DNA from: Protula sp. h YS-2021
Taxonomy: Eukaryota > Annelida > Polychaeta > Sabellida > Serpulidae
Assembly (NCBI GenBank): GCA_949752745.1
Contig: OX457025.1
Location: 97,095,804-97,159,803 of the forward strand
Length of the DNA stretch: 64,000 nucleotides
Direction: 5' to 3'
The notes under the pieces were generated by a model. The model was not told the DNA's origin. It was given only the letters and a program-made list of their open reading frames with translations, and made no database searches. The translations under genes and the position numbers were made by a program. This document shows, piece after piece, positions 38,601 to 50,600 of this stretch; the stretch's first letter is position 1; the number at the start of each line of letters is the position of its first letter.

Positions 38601-41600
38601 CGATTTTCTGTCAGTACAGTCGATCTGTGATCCGATTTTCTGTCAGTACAGTCGATCTGTGATCCGATTTTCTGTCAGTACAGTCGACCCCCGCGATTAT
38701 CCACTCACCTTCTTTGTGACATCTGCCACCTTCTCGTGACGCCTTACTTTCTTTTTGCTGTTATTGTTTAAATAAAAATGTATGTACAGCAAACCTCGTT
38801 TGATGTGAACACGCTTAGGTTGAAGTTCAGATAAAACGAAATATACTGAAATTCTGTTTGATACTAATTTTTTTTCAATTAACAGCCCTGAGATGTTGCA
38901 AATCCCTCCTCCCGCCCCCTCCCCCACCATCCTCTGCCTTCCCAGGGCCATCTACTCTCTCAAGTTAATCGCCCGGCCGAAAGTTAATTTCCCGATTCAT
39001 ATTATTTACATTAAAATATTCAGAAAAAACAAGTCGCAACCCCAGCGCAAAAGGTGATAGCCCAGGGCGGCTGGGTGACCTCAAAATCATTAAAATATCC
39101 ACTCCCCCGCCCGTTCTCCGGATATCTTGACTCCTCCCGGACAAGCTGTCGAAGGATATCTTGGCCCTCCTTTAGCATAACAGGCCCATCTCCCCTCTGT
39201 GGAAGCCAAGTTATCCAAGATGTAAATGTAGAAGAATGTATGTTTTACAGATTTTAATGTTTTTCATTAATTTATTTCCATATGAAATTATATCAGTGGG
39301 GGCCAAGGTATCCCAAGATATCTCAGTCCCTGGAGGGGGGGGGGGGGAGGTGATATCCCAGGATATCTTAGTCCCTGGAGGGGGAGGGGGGAGGTGATAT
39401 CCCACGATATCTTAGTCCCAGCAGGGGAGGTTTCCTATGATATATTAGTCGCTGGGCCAAAATGGGCCAAGATATCCCATAATATCTTAGTCCAGGGTCG
39501 GGGGCAAGATGTCCTAGAGTGGGCCAAGATATCCCAGGATGTCTTAGTCTGTGGGGGGAGGGGGCAAGATGTCCTTGAGTGGGCCAAGATATCCCAGGAT
39601 GTCTTAGTCTGAGGGGGGAGGGGGCAAGATGTCCTTGAGTGGGCCAGGATATCCTGGGACACCGGGCACTTCAAATTTTCTTCGGCCAACTGCATAAATT
39701 TCTTTGAGTTGGCAGATAGGAACACATCGAGGGTTACCGTGGGGCGAAGGTCACAGTAGGGACACATCGAGGGTTGTAGTGGGGTGAAGGTCACAGTAGG
39801 GGTTGGCTGTACACTCGTGTTATGTTCTTCTTTTCAGCTTTAACATACGCTCTTTTTGAATTTTTATATTTATTTGAAACATTTTTTTTCAACTTTTTAT
39901 TCCCATAATGCTGTTATGTGTAGTGCACAGTTTCGATGCCATATTTTATTTCATTTTGTTTGCTGATTCTTCTGCTTCTAGGCCCCAATGACATAAAACT
40001 TTTCGTTTGTTTTGTTGAAGAGCGGGGCGTGGTCGTTTAATTACGTGCAGGGATTTTCCAGCCAGTTTACTGTAAATATACCGACTTGCCTTGCTAGATG
40101 TTTGTCACCAGCTTGCGGGCTTCACATGCACGCGTCTGGTGTGCGCGTATCCGAAGCTCATTTCCTTGATGTGTCCCCGTTGTTTTATAACAGATGATAA
40201 TACGCTGTGTTGTGTGTGTTGAACGTGTTTGTGATATGTTTGTGTTGTTGTTTCAACACCTCAGCACGCCTCACCACCCCTCCCCCCCCCCCCCCCGCGC
40301 CGCCTCCCTCCCCGACGCCAAAGCCAAACGGTCTATCACGCATCACATTTACCAGTGACATAAGTCACGTGATTCATGCCACGTGCTGATATATTGTCAC
40401 GTGCGGTAACACGAGTCACGTGTGGTAGAAGAAAGTCGGTCAACACACATTTGACATTTCAGTTTTGATAACGGTTCTGTGTGCTGATGTTATTGAATTT
40501 TTTCAGCATCAATTAGTTGCTTTGGATTGGTTGTTTGGTGATCACAACAATAACAGATTTGTCGCGTGTGCCTGTGTCGTCGTCTGTGTGACGTTATTTG
40601 TTCGGTGTGAAGCTGCCGTAATGTCAACAAGTCCGTAATGTCCAAAAGTTTGTAATGTTTAGTCCTGAAGTGTGTAATGTAGGATGCCGTAATGTCCACA
40701 AGTCTCTAATGTCCACAAGTGTGTATTGTCCACAAGTCTGCAATGTCAACAAGTCTGTAATGTCCACAAGTCTGTAATGCCCACAAGTCTGTAATGTCCA
40801 CAAGTGTGTATTGTCCACAAGTCTGTAATGTCCAGAAGTCTGCAATATCCACAAGTCTGTAATGTCCACAAATCTGTTATGTCCACAAGACCGTAATGTT
40901 CACAAATGTGTAATGTCCACAAGTGTATAATGACCAGAAGTCTGCAATATCCACAAGTCTGTAATGTCCACAAATCTGTTATGTCCACAAGACCGTAATG
41001 TTCACAAATGTGTATTGTCCACAAGTCTGTAATGTCCAGAAGTCTGCAATATCCACAAGTCTGTAATGTCCACAAATCTGTTATGTCCACAAGACCGTAA
41101 TGTCCAAAAATCTGTAATGCAGGGCTGCTATTCAGATCACTGTGCCACTTTGCAATGTGCTTGGTTGATTGCTGTAGCTGTGAAGAGCGTTTGATAGTAT
41201 TGTGCTCTGCCGCGGAATGTTTGATAGCATTGTGCTTCTGCAAAAAGTGTTTGATAGCAGTGTGCTTTCTCCACTAGGCGTTTGCTAGCAGTGTGCTTCC
41301 CCCACTAAGCGTTTGATAGCAGTGTGCTTCCTCCACAAAGCGTTTTGATAGCATTGTGCTTCCCCCACAAAGCGTTTTGATTGCACTGTGCTTCCTCCAC
41401 AGAACGTTTTGATTGCATTGTGCTTCCTCCACAAAGCGTTTTGATAGCAGTGTGCTTTCTCCACTAGGCGTTTGCTAGCAGTGTGCTTCCTCCACAAAGC
41501 GTTTTGATAACATTGTGCTTCCCCCACAAAGCGTTTTGATTGCACTGTGCTTCCTCCATAGAACGTTTTGATTGCATTGTGCTTCCTCCACAAAGCGTTT

Positions 41601-44600
41601 TGATAGCAATATGCTTCCTCCACAAAGCGTTTTGATAGCAATATGCTTCCTCCACAAAGCGTTTTGATAGCAATATGCTTCCTCCACAAAGCGTTTTGAT
41701 AGCAATATGCTTCCTCCACCAAGCGTTTTGATAGCATTTTGCTTCCTCCTCAGAACGTTTTGATAGCATTGTGCTTCCTCCACAAAGCGTTTTGATAGCA
41801 TTGTGCTTCCTCCACAAAACGTTTTGATGGCAATGTGCTTCCTCCACAGAATTTTGATAGCAATGTGCTTCCTCTCAGAACGTTTTGACAGCAATGTGCT
41901 TCCTCCACAAAGCGTTTTGATAGCATTGTGCTTCCTCCACAAAGCGTTTTGATAGCATTGTGCTTCCTCCTCAGAACGTTTTGATAGCATTGTGCTTCCT
42001 CCACAAAGCGTTTTGATAGCAATGTGCTTCCTCCACAAAGCGTTTTGATAGCAATGTGCTTCCTCCACAATACGTTTTTGTGGCATTGTGCTTCCTCCAC
42101 AGAACGTTTTGATAGCATTGTGCTTCCTCCACAGAACGTTTTGATAGCATTGTGCTTCCTCCACAGAACGTTTTGATAGCATTGTGCTTCCTGCACAGAG
42201 CGTTTTTATAGCTTTGCGCTTCGTCACAAAGCGTTTGATAGCATTGTGCGCTGGCCCGCCGCGTTTAAATCACCTAACAGCATACTATAGAGCTGCTGCC
42301 GTCTGATTCAGCTGGACAAGAGCCGCACTGCGGGCTCGAAACGGAAAGATAGCACAAGCCTTGCAACATCATCACCAGACAAACCACTCACCAAAGGCAT
42401 GAGTTTGATTGGTATCAATTTAAGATCAGCTAAAAATCTGGCCAATCTGGGTTTCCAAATGTTAGGAATGGTACGTGACTTCGAAGGTTGATAAATATGT
42501 GAAGTTGTCTTAGAATCATAGCGCTGTTAAGTGTTCTTTTGTGTTAGCGACTGAATGATTGAAAAAAGCAGCATCTTGGAGGAACAAGAATATTGAAGTG
42601 CATGTGAGAAATGTGCCAAAAATAGAAACGAGATAGCAAGCTTAAGTGATTTTATAGATAGAGTCTTATTAGATGTGTGTTGTGGCAATGTTTTTACGAT
42701 AATCTAATCTTATCTAATTATTTGTGCGATAATCAAATCTTATCTAATTAAAGCCAAATGATAACATTAAAATAAAATATAGGGTAGTGAGTCGAATAGC
42801 TGATAATATTTAAATATGGTTACTGATGTCGTATCTTCACCCAAGGCCTAATCCATTTAAGTTCCAAGTCTAAACACTTTGTTTATAAATCCCATTGGCT
42901 AAATATATCCATGTTTGACAGTTTCATTGAATTAGTAATACATGATGAAGTGTTATACACATTATAACATAAAAATTTAAAAAAGAAAATTGGTTGACAT
43001 AATAAATGTAATTATTATAGTTGACCATAATTAACATAATTAATATAATTGGCATAATTAATATAATCAGTACTGAGGATGATCGTAAGATTTGAGGTTC
43101 AGATTTGGATTTTAAATTGTGGTGCATTTCGGAGCGTATTTTAATCATGAAAAAAAACTGTCCGTGGATATCCCGAGGTCTTCCATGGAAATGGTCTGTG
43201 TAGATATGGAATCTTAGGGCCGATGCTAGACGCGTTTGTGTGGCAGAGATGTTTGTCAGTCTTTTTTTTTTTTTACTCTTTATTTATTTACGTTTTTGTT
43301 TGTTTGTTTGTTACAGTTCAAAATTCAATAATCTACGAAAACAAATAACGTGGTTTTGTTTGGATTTTCACGTCAGAACAAATTTGACACACCGTGGCCA
43401 TCGATCTTATTGATTTTTTGAATTGTGTATTGGATTAAAACGATACAAACCACCAAAAGAGTGTTCTGAAAACTATATTAAGATCTTACCTGGGCTAACT
43501 GTACTTAATGATTGTAAAGGATTTATACAACGCTATTTGTCGCGCCAAATTATTTTTCAAGAAAAGTATGTTTTTGCCTTAAAAGAGAACAGGAAAGAAT
43601 ATTAAAAGTATTGATCACTGGACAAATAAATGTAACGTGATTTAGATTAACCAATGGTATGGCACTCTGGCCAAAGAATCTGCTTCTGAACGTTGTTTTG
43701 TAAAGTTTTTTGTGCTATTTTAAATTTGTCTGAACAATTAAAACGTAAACTGTTGTTCTGAGGTGAAAATTCGGCGTAACAAAGCCATGTTATTCCAGAC
43801 GAACCAAACCCGCTCCTAGTGAGTATTTTTGGCATCCGGATAAAATCCACTCCTTCTTAAGCTTTTGTTTATAAGCGAGATCTCCAGACACATTTCCGAT
43901 ATATTCATGAGCAGTGCACGTGACACGCACGTGATGTTACCCATAATGCCCTGCAATGTCAGATAATGAATAGTTGATTTTTGGCATTGGCACAATGACG
44001 TCACAGCAGCCATTCTGCCAGCGGCTTCGCGAAAGTCTAGTTATTTTTAATTATCAGAAGTTATCGCGAATTGTTGTGAATAATCGGAAATTAAGAATTA
44101 GGTTGTAATTCGAAACCTGTATAATATTTTAAATTTCTTGATTTGATTAGTTCAGTTTAAATGATAGTTTACATTGTTTACATGATAAAACTCCGTCAAA
44201 TTTTGTTTATTTCCTTGTTACTTGTAAATAAGACACATTCTTTCTGATTTCAATGGGTTTGTCTTTTCTGTAGAAGACACTCAAAGTGTAAACATTCCCC
44301 CCTCATTTTTTATTTATTTATTTGTTCACGCTCAAATTGACTGTTATTTTAATCATCTGTGATATCGTTTTGCGTTTGTGTAAATTTCTGCTCAGTGACA
44401 TTGTGCATTGTTTAGTGTCATTGAACACAGCGATTGGTTAATCCATTGTTGTACAATAACTTTAAACGATCTCATATTTCAATGGGGATTATTTATTCTT
44501 ATTCTTTATGGATGATGCAAAACTGACAAATACATTTTTCTTTTTCTTCTAATGGAAATTTCAGTTGAATTTAAAACATAAAAAATGTTAAAAAAAGTGA

Positions 44601-47600
44601 CACAAAAATGACAAATGAAAAGAAGGCAAAATGAATTTATGATCCAATAAAAGTAAACTTCATTCTTGTTTGAGATTTGAGCCTTCGTACGGCGACCAAT
44701 CAATGCGCTAGGTTTGCGTCGGTTCTATTTGTGGTGTTGTGGTTATCTGCAGAACGACGATGCCCGTAAGCTGAGCAGTGAGATGAAGGAAAGCCTCGAC
44801 AGTGTGGGATTCACGTACTTTCTCGTGCTGGCGAGAATTCACGATATTGACCCGAGACTTGCTCACAGCGACGGTACGTTGTCTTAAATCTTAAAAATCA
44901 TTGGTGGTTTTTTTCTGATGGATGTGCGGCAGTTGTGATGTGATTTCTTTCAGTAGTTCAGCAGTTTGGAAGATTAATTTCTCCTGTAACCCAAAACCCT
45001 TATTGGTGGTTTGTTGTTTCTAAAAAAAGTGATGTTTTGCATTTGCACATATATATGACCCTAACCGATACCCTGATATCGTGCAAAATGGCAAGAAGAA
45101 GATTAAGAAGAAAAGGGGGAAACAGAAAAAGAAGAAGAAGAAGAAAGAAGGAAGAAAAAATCTTTCATACCTAGTTATTTTTTACCTTTCAGGAACACAC
45201 TGAAGTAATGTTTCTTATCCCAAATAACGAAAAAAAAAAGAGAAAGAGAGAAAGTGTAATTTTTTTCTTGAAAATCCCAGCTGATAGATTTTGCATTTTT
45301 TTTATCTAACAGATGACGATCCCATAGCGGCCAGCGCAGGGCCGGGCAGCGAAGATTCGGGGAAGAAAGTGCAAAGTATTCGACATTTGGTGTATTAAAA
45401 TATCGATGTCGTTTCTTTAGGTCCTTACAGATGGGGACAGCTTGTACAAAGCTTTATTGACACGCGACGCCAGAATAGACTAAATCTAGACAGATAGACA
45501 GATAGACTCAATCGAATGAGTGCAAGCAACGCTTCTTTGTCTTGATGTTTTAATGAATAATGTATTATATGTATTCAGCAATGCTGTGTAATTTACGCTT
45601 TTTTTGGCTTTTTTAACAAATAGGGGTTTGCAGAAGGGCGGGTGGAATAAGGACAAATATCTGCCCTGCTGCTGGTTTTCGACACATTTCCAGAGAGCAC
45701 TTTTATCTGTATTTGAAAGGGTGTTGCTTTGTTTACTTTAAGTGATAGCAGCTATGTCTATGCTTTGCGGTAGAAGGGGGGGGGGTAGGCGGGGGGGGGG
45801 GGGGGGGTTGGTTCTGAAAATACCAGCCATGGCGATGTGTAGGGGCCACGTACGAATCAAGTAAAAGCCGCGGGTTGTAGGTGGGGCACGCACGCTGTGA
45901 GTAACAGCCGTCACGCTTGCTGTTCCGGTCAGCCTATAATCTTGTTCACGTCTATACTGTCCCCAGATAAATAAATAAATAATAATAAAATAGTCAAGGT
46001 GTCATCCCACAAGTCATTGCGTGTTGCGCTTTCTGTATATAACAGCTACCACGCTATCTATGCTCTCACCAACTGTACGGCATAAATTGTATTGTGTGTG
46101 TGGTGGGGGGGGGGGGGGTGCGCCACTTGTAAGTAACAGCCATCACGCTTGCTCTTCCAGACGATGAGCCTCCCGCCCCCGCAGCAGCTTTGGTCCAAGA
46201 CGATACGGAAAAGCGAGTGCCAAGTACACTAAAGTCTTAATACTTTATTATATATCTCTAAGCATACATGTCACGTGATATTTGTTTTTTTTTTTAAATA
46301 TTATCCGTTCAGAAGAGATGCGTGCATGAGGAATTTTCTATTACTTTCTTTCATTTCAAATTTTAGGTAATTTTTACGTAGGTGTTCAAAAGGCTACATT
46401 GTGCCAATTTTATAATTTAAAGCAATTGTGAGATGTGAATAATTTTTGAAAATTTCTGCATGATGTTACAGTTATAATAGTTGTCTTCTAGGCCCGCAGT
46501 CAATAACTCAAACTCACGCTCAAGCTCAAAATTTGAGCTGAAGTATTTTATTTCTTTTGCCCCCGCTGACCCGGTGCCCACAGCAAGGGCCTAGAGCTTA
46601 GCTGAGTTTCAACACTGACAAGCTAAACTCAGTTAAATTTGAAACTCAAGTTTTAGACTATATTTGAGCTTGTGTTTGATCTATGTTATTGAATGTGGGC
46701 GCTGCATTGCATGAGATGTTTACTTATTTATTTTTTTCATTATTTTTTTTTTTTTTGAGGGTCCGACCTTTGATTTAAAATTTTTGCAGAACCTTCTCTT
46801 TTAGCGAATGTATACATTGTTGGTATTTTATAAATAAAATGAAAAAAAAAGCGCTATGAAATCTTAAGGAGACATTTGGTCGGTCGTCTGTGAAATTGCA
46901 ACGGCTACAGGCAAGAAGCTGTTTTTGTCGCCACAACACCGATGCTACATCACAAAAAATAGAAAGAAAAAATAACGTCATCGACCGAACTAAAGACGAC
47001 ATTGTTTGGAGGTCCCAAAACCTTTGGGCATTGTCACGGCGTAGTTAGCAATATAATGACGTTGTCTTGGCTTATTAACTGGTATAAGGACGTTATCAGA
47101 ACGTCGTTGCCCATGTAACACCGTTGGGGCGTTACTATAATGGCGTCGTGATGGCGTAGTCAGTGATACAATGACGTCATCAAGATCCAGTTGATCGCCC
47201 AAATGTCTGCTCTTGAGGCGACGGCTGCTACTTTTATAAGCAAGTGACGCGGCCTCGTTTTTTAATCGTCCTTGTATTTTTATTTCAAAGACAAAATAAA
47301 GCAACATTGCCGATTGTATTACCGTAATTCCTTGACTTATAAGCCACGGCTTATAGTTCGAATTTAAATACAAAGCTCCTTCTTCCGGCTTATAGTTCTG
47401 AGGCTGCTTATAGTCTGGGACAAAACAAAAAAAAACGAACTTTTTTTCTCAGTTTTGAAGTGGGTAAGGTTTATAGTCTGGGGCGGCTTATAGTCCGGGG
47501 CGACTTATAGTCCGGGGGCAGCTTATAGTCCGGGGCGACTTATAGTACGGGGCGACTTATAGTCCGGGGGCAGCTTATAGTCCGGGGCGACTTATAGTAC

Positions 47601-50600
47601 GGGGCGACTTATAGTCCGGGGGCAGCTTATAGTCCGGGGCGACTTATAGTCCGGGGCGACTTATAGTCCGGGGGCAGCTTATAGTCCGGGGCGACTTATA
47701 GTCCTGGGCGACTTATAGTTCGGGGCGACTTATATTCCGGGGCGACTTATAGCACGGGGGCAGTTTATAGTCCGGGGCGGCTTATAGTCTGGGGCGGCTG
47801 ATAGTCCGGGGGCAGTTTATAGTCCGGGGCGACTTATAGTCAGGGGCGGCTTATGGTCAGGGAATTACGGTGATTTATTTTCTCATGTGGCATTTTTGAT
47901 AGTTCAGCTTTTGGTTTTTCCTTTTTGTTTGTTTATATACATTACCTTTCAACTAATAATACAATGAGTTTTAACAAAAACTTTTATTAACTGTGTTGAA
48001 TGCGAGATTTAAACATACAAGGAATGTTGTTTTTATAGTTAGCTCAGTAACATATTAATAATTATCCAATAGTGTCTTGTGTTGTAACTATAGATCGGCT
48101 CATGATTCACACGCGTTGCTAACAATACGTGCAGGTGTTTTCTGGAAATCCTGCATTTTGATTGGTTTAGATATTCACGTGACGCCTGTGCAGAAGGAGG
48201 CATACAACCACTACAAAAAGAACACTATGTCCATTGAGATTATTAAGGACGATCATCTGCAGAAAATCAACTTCCGGGTGAAGAGCAAGGTGCGTAAATC
48301 TCGTCAGTCCGAGATTCAGTGTATCGCGGTTGCCATGGCATCGCGAGATTTGGTAACGAGCCGTCTTTTGGTAAATAATTTGGCTCCTGTAACGTTTTGA
48401 GCGACTCCGGTAATCGCTGGCTTTGGTGGAAATATTTGCCGGGGGAGGGGAGAGGGGGGCACATGATGTCGTAGGTGTTACGATGCGTGTCGAACAGAAA
48501 AGAAACGCCGAGAAAGGAGGGTAAATTTGGGACCAGACGCGGTCCACGCGGAGTGCCAATTTCGTTAAACAGGGGCGTTCAGTATTCCGCGTTTTCCACA
48601 AAAGAGTACTTGGTTTAAATTCACTCCGTGCTTGATCAAAAGGGGTGGGGGTATTATTTCAAACTTAGCACTCCGTGTTAAGGGGTCGTTTTAAAAAGTC
48701 AAGGACACACATGTAACCAATCCGGGGGCCTGGATGGGAGCATCCAAACAGTGCGTATGTGATGACGTCATGAATGATTGACAGAATGTCTTGCGGGAGG
48801 AGATCAAAGAGAAGATGATCTGGAACGTGGATCGCTCATCCCCCAGCTCCAAGATCCGGGATCTCATGCTGTGGTCGAGGGACATCCTGAAGGATATTTA
48901 CTACCAGCGTAAAATCCTCTCCAACCCCATAGCAACCTTCCTCACGAAAAACTGGTATGTACATAGCCACCACGGGGAAACAATAACATAACAAAAAAAA
49001 GGCATATTGATGATGTTGATGATTTTATGACGTTTTCGTGCCGGCAAATCCAGTAGACTTCAAGTCGTTAGTTAGCTAAATGTGACAACTAAATGAACGT
49101 GTTTTTTTTTCTTTGTGGCTTCATATATTTATGAGCGAGGGTCAGATAAATCCGTAAGTGGAAGAGAACTCTAACAGAAAGTGGTAAATGTTTAAGGTAT
49201 TTATGTTATTTTCAGGAAAACTGAGAACGACGTAATTTGCTTTGTATAATAACTGGTCTTTGTAGGAAATAAAGTGTTGCTTTTTTTACCATTTCAGTAT
49301 TATTCACTACCAGGTGTTTGAATTACTTCTGAACAGCGCATTTAAGTTAATATGTTGATTGTAGAAATCCGAATGACCTGTAAGGCATTAATTTTTGACT
49401 GGATCAAATCATTGATAGAATCATGGGATACTAACGCACTTTGTTTGATATCATAAGTAATATTTATTATGAAATAGGTGATTGAATTTTGATGGATGTA
49501 GAATCAGGTGTATTAATATATTTTAGATGATTTTTGCAGAGTGATTCACGTGTCATTTGATAAATAATGTGTCTCTTTCGCAATAGTCACTTTTCTGGAA
49601 CTACGACCCGGCAAAAAAAAAAAAAAAAGAAAAGGCACTGTTTTCTGTGACACATTACATCTCTCGCTGGTGTCTTGATCTATTTTTAGCCCAGGTGGCG
49701 ATTGACCACACGGGCTATACCCTTCGTGTAGGGCCTCTGTCGTCTATCCGTCCATCCGTCTGTGGAGCCGTCCGTCTGTCTGTAAACTTTACCTATGATT
49801 TGTGTATTCTCTATGAACTGTTAAAAACTGGTGCCTCCTGAGTTGGTCGAATTGGGACTTGCTGCGCGAAAAGATGTCAGAAACTATAAGGCCAAGCTTG
49901 TTGAAATATTACACAGTGAAAACATGTGGTACAGATATGCACCATTTAATTACCCTTTGAAGTTGGCTTAAGACTGACACTCAGGCACATAAAAAATTGA
50001 TACATCACACACATTGAGACTGGAGTTTTATCGATGCAAGTCCTCAGAAAAAACCTTTCAAGTGTAATGAAAGTGACTGAGACGCCTTTGCATTTTATTA
50101 TACTTTGATGGAATTTGAGTCGAGAGCGAATTTAATGTTGAGGATGTCTAATGTATTTAACAATAAAATTAAACTGTTCACCAAGTGAATTGCGTCCTCC
50201 GCCATATTTGGATAGAGTCGCAGTGCCTGTTTGTGTCTTGTTACTCTGACGGCCCCTGGACACGGTCATGTGACGATCTTATTTACTTCGGCACGTTCAT
50301 CTGACATGAAAAGTCACGGGGCACACCTACAATTATCGAATCGTATAAAATCAGTGTAAATATTGATTCTTAAGGAAGTCTAAATCAATTGCCGATCAAA
50401 AGTTCATGATTATGAAACTCCAATGGTTTAATGTGATTGGCTAATTGACTGGTGCTGATTGAGTGATGCTGATTGATTGCTGCTGATTAACGGGTGCTGA
50501 TTAACTAGTGCTGATTGTCTAATGTTGATTGACTGATGCTGATTGACTGGTGCTGATTGTCTAATGCTGATTATCTTATACTGATTGGCTGATGTTCATT

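Noticed and set aside
40624..41243. Minus-strand frames rich in DITDLWTLQTCG
   Set aside because: Product of the 18-bp GTAATGTCCACAAGTCT satellite.
41475..42227. Minus-strand 250-codon open frame with a 32-residue repeat as a gene
   Set aside because: It is fully explained by a 32-bp minisatellite cycling through three frames. No promoter, splice signals or domain.
41150..42262. CRISPR-like array of regular 32-bp repeats
   Set aside because: Head-to-tail repeats with no spacers, in a eukaryotic intron.
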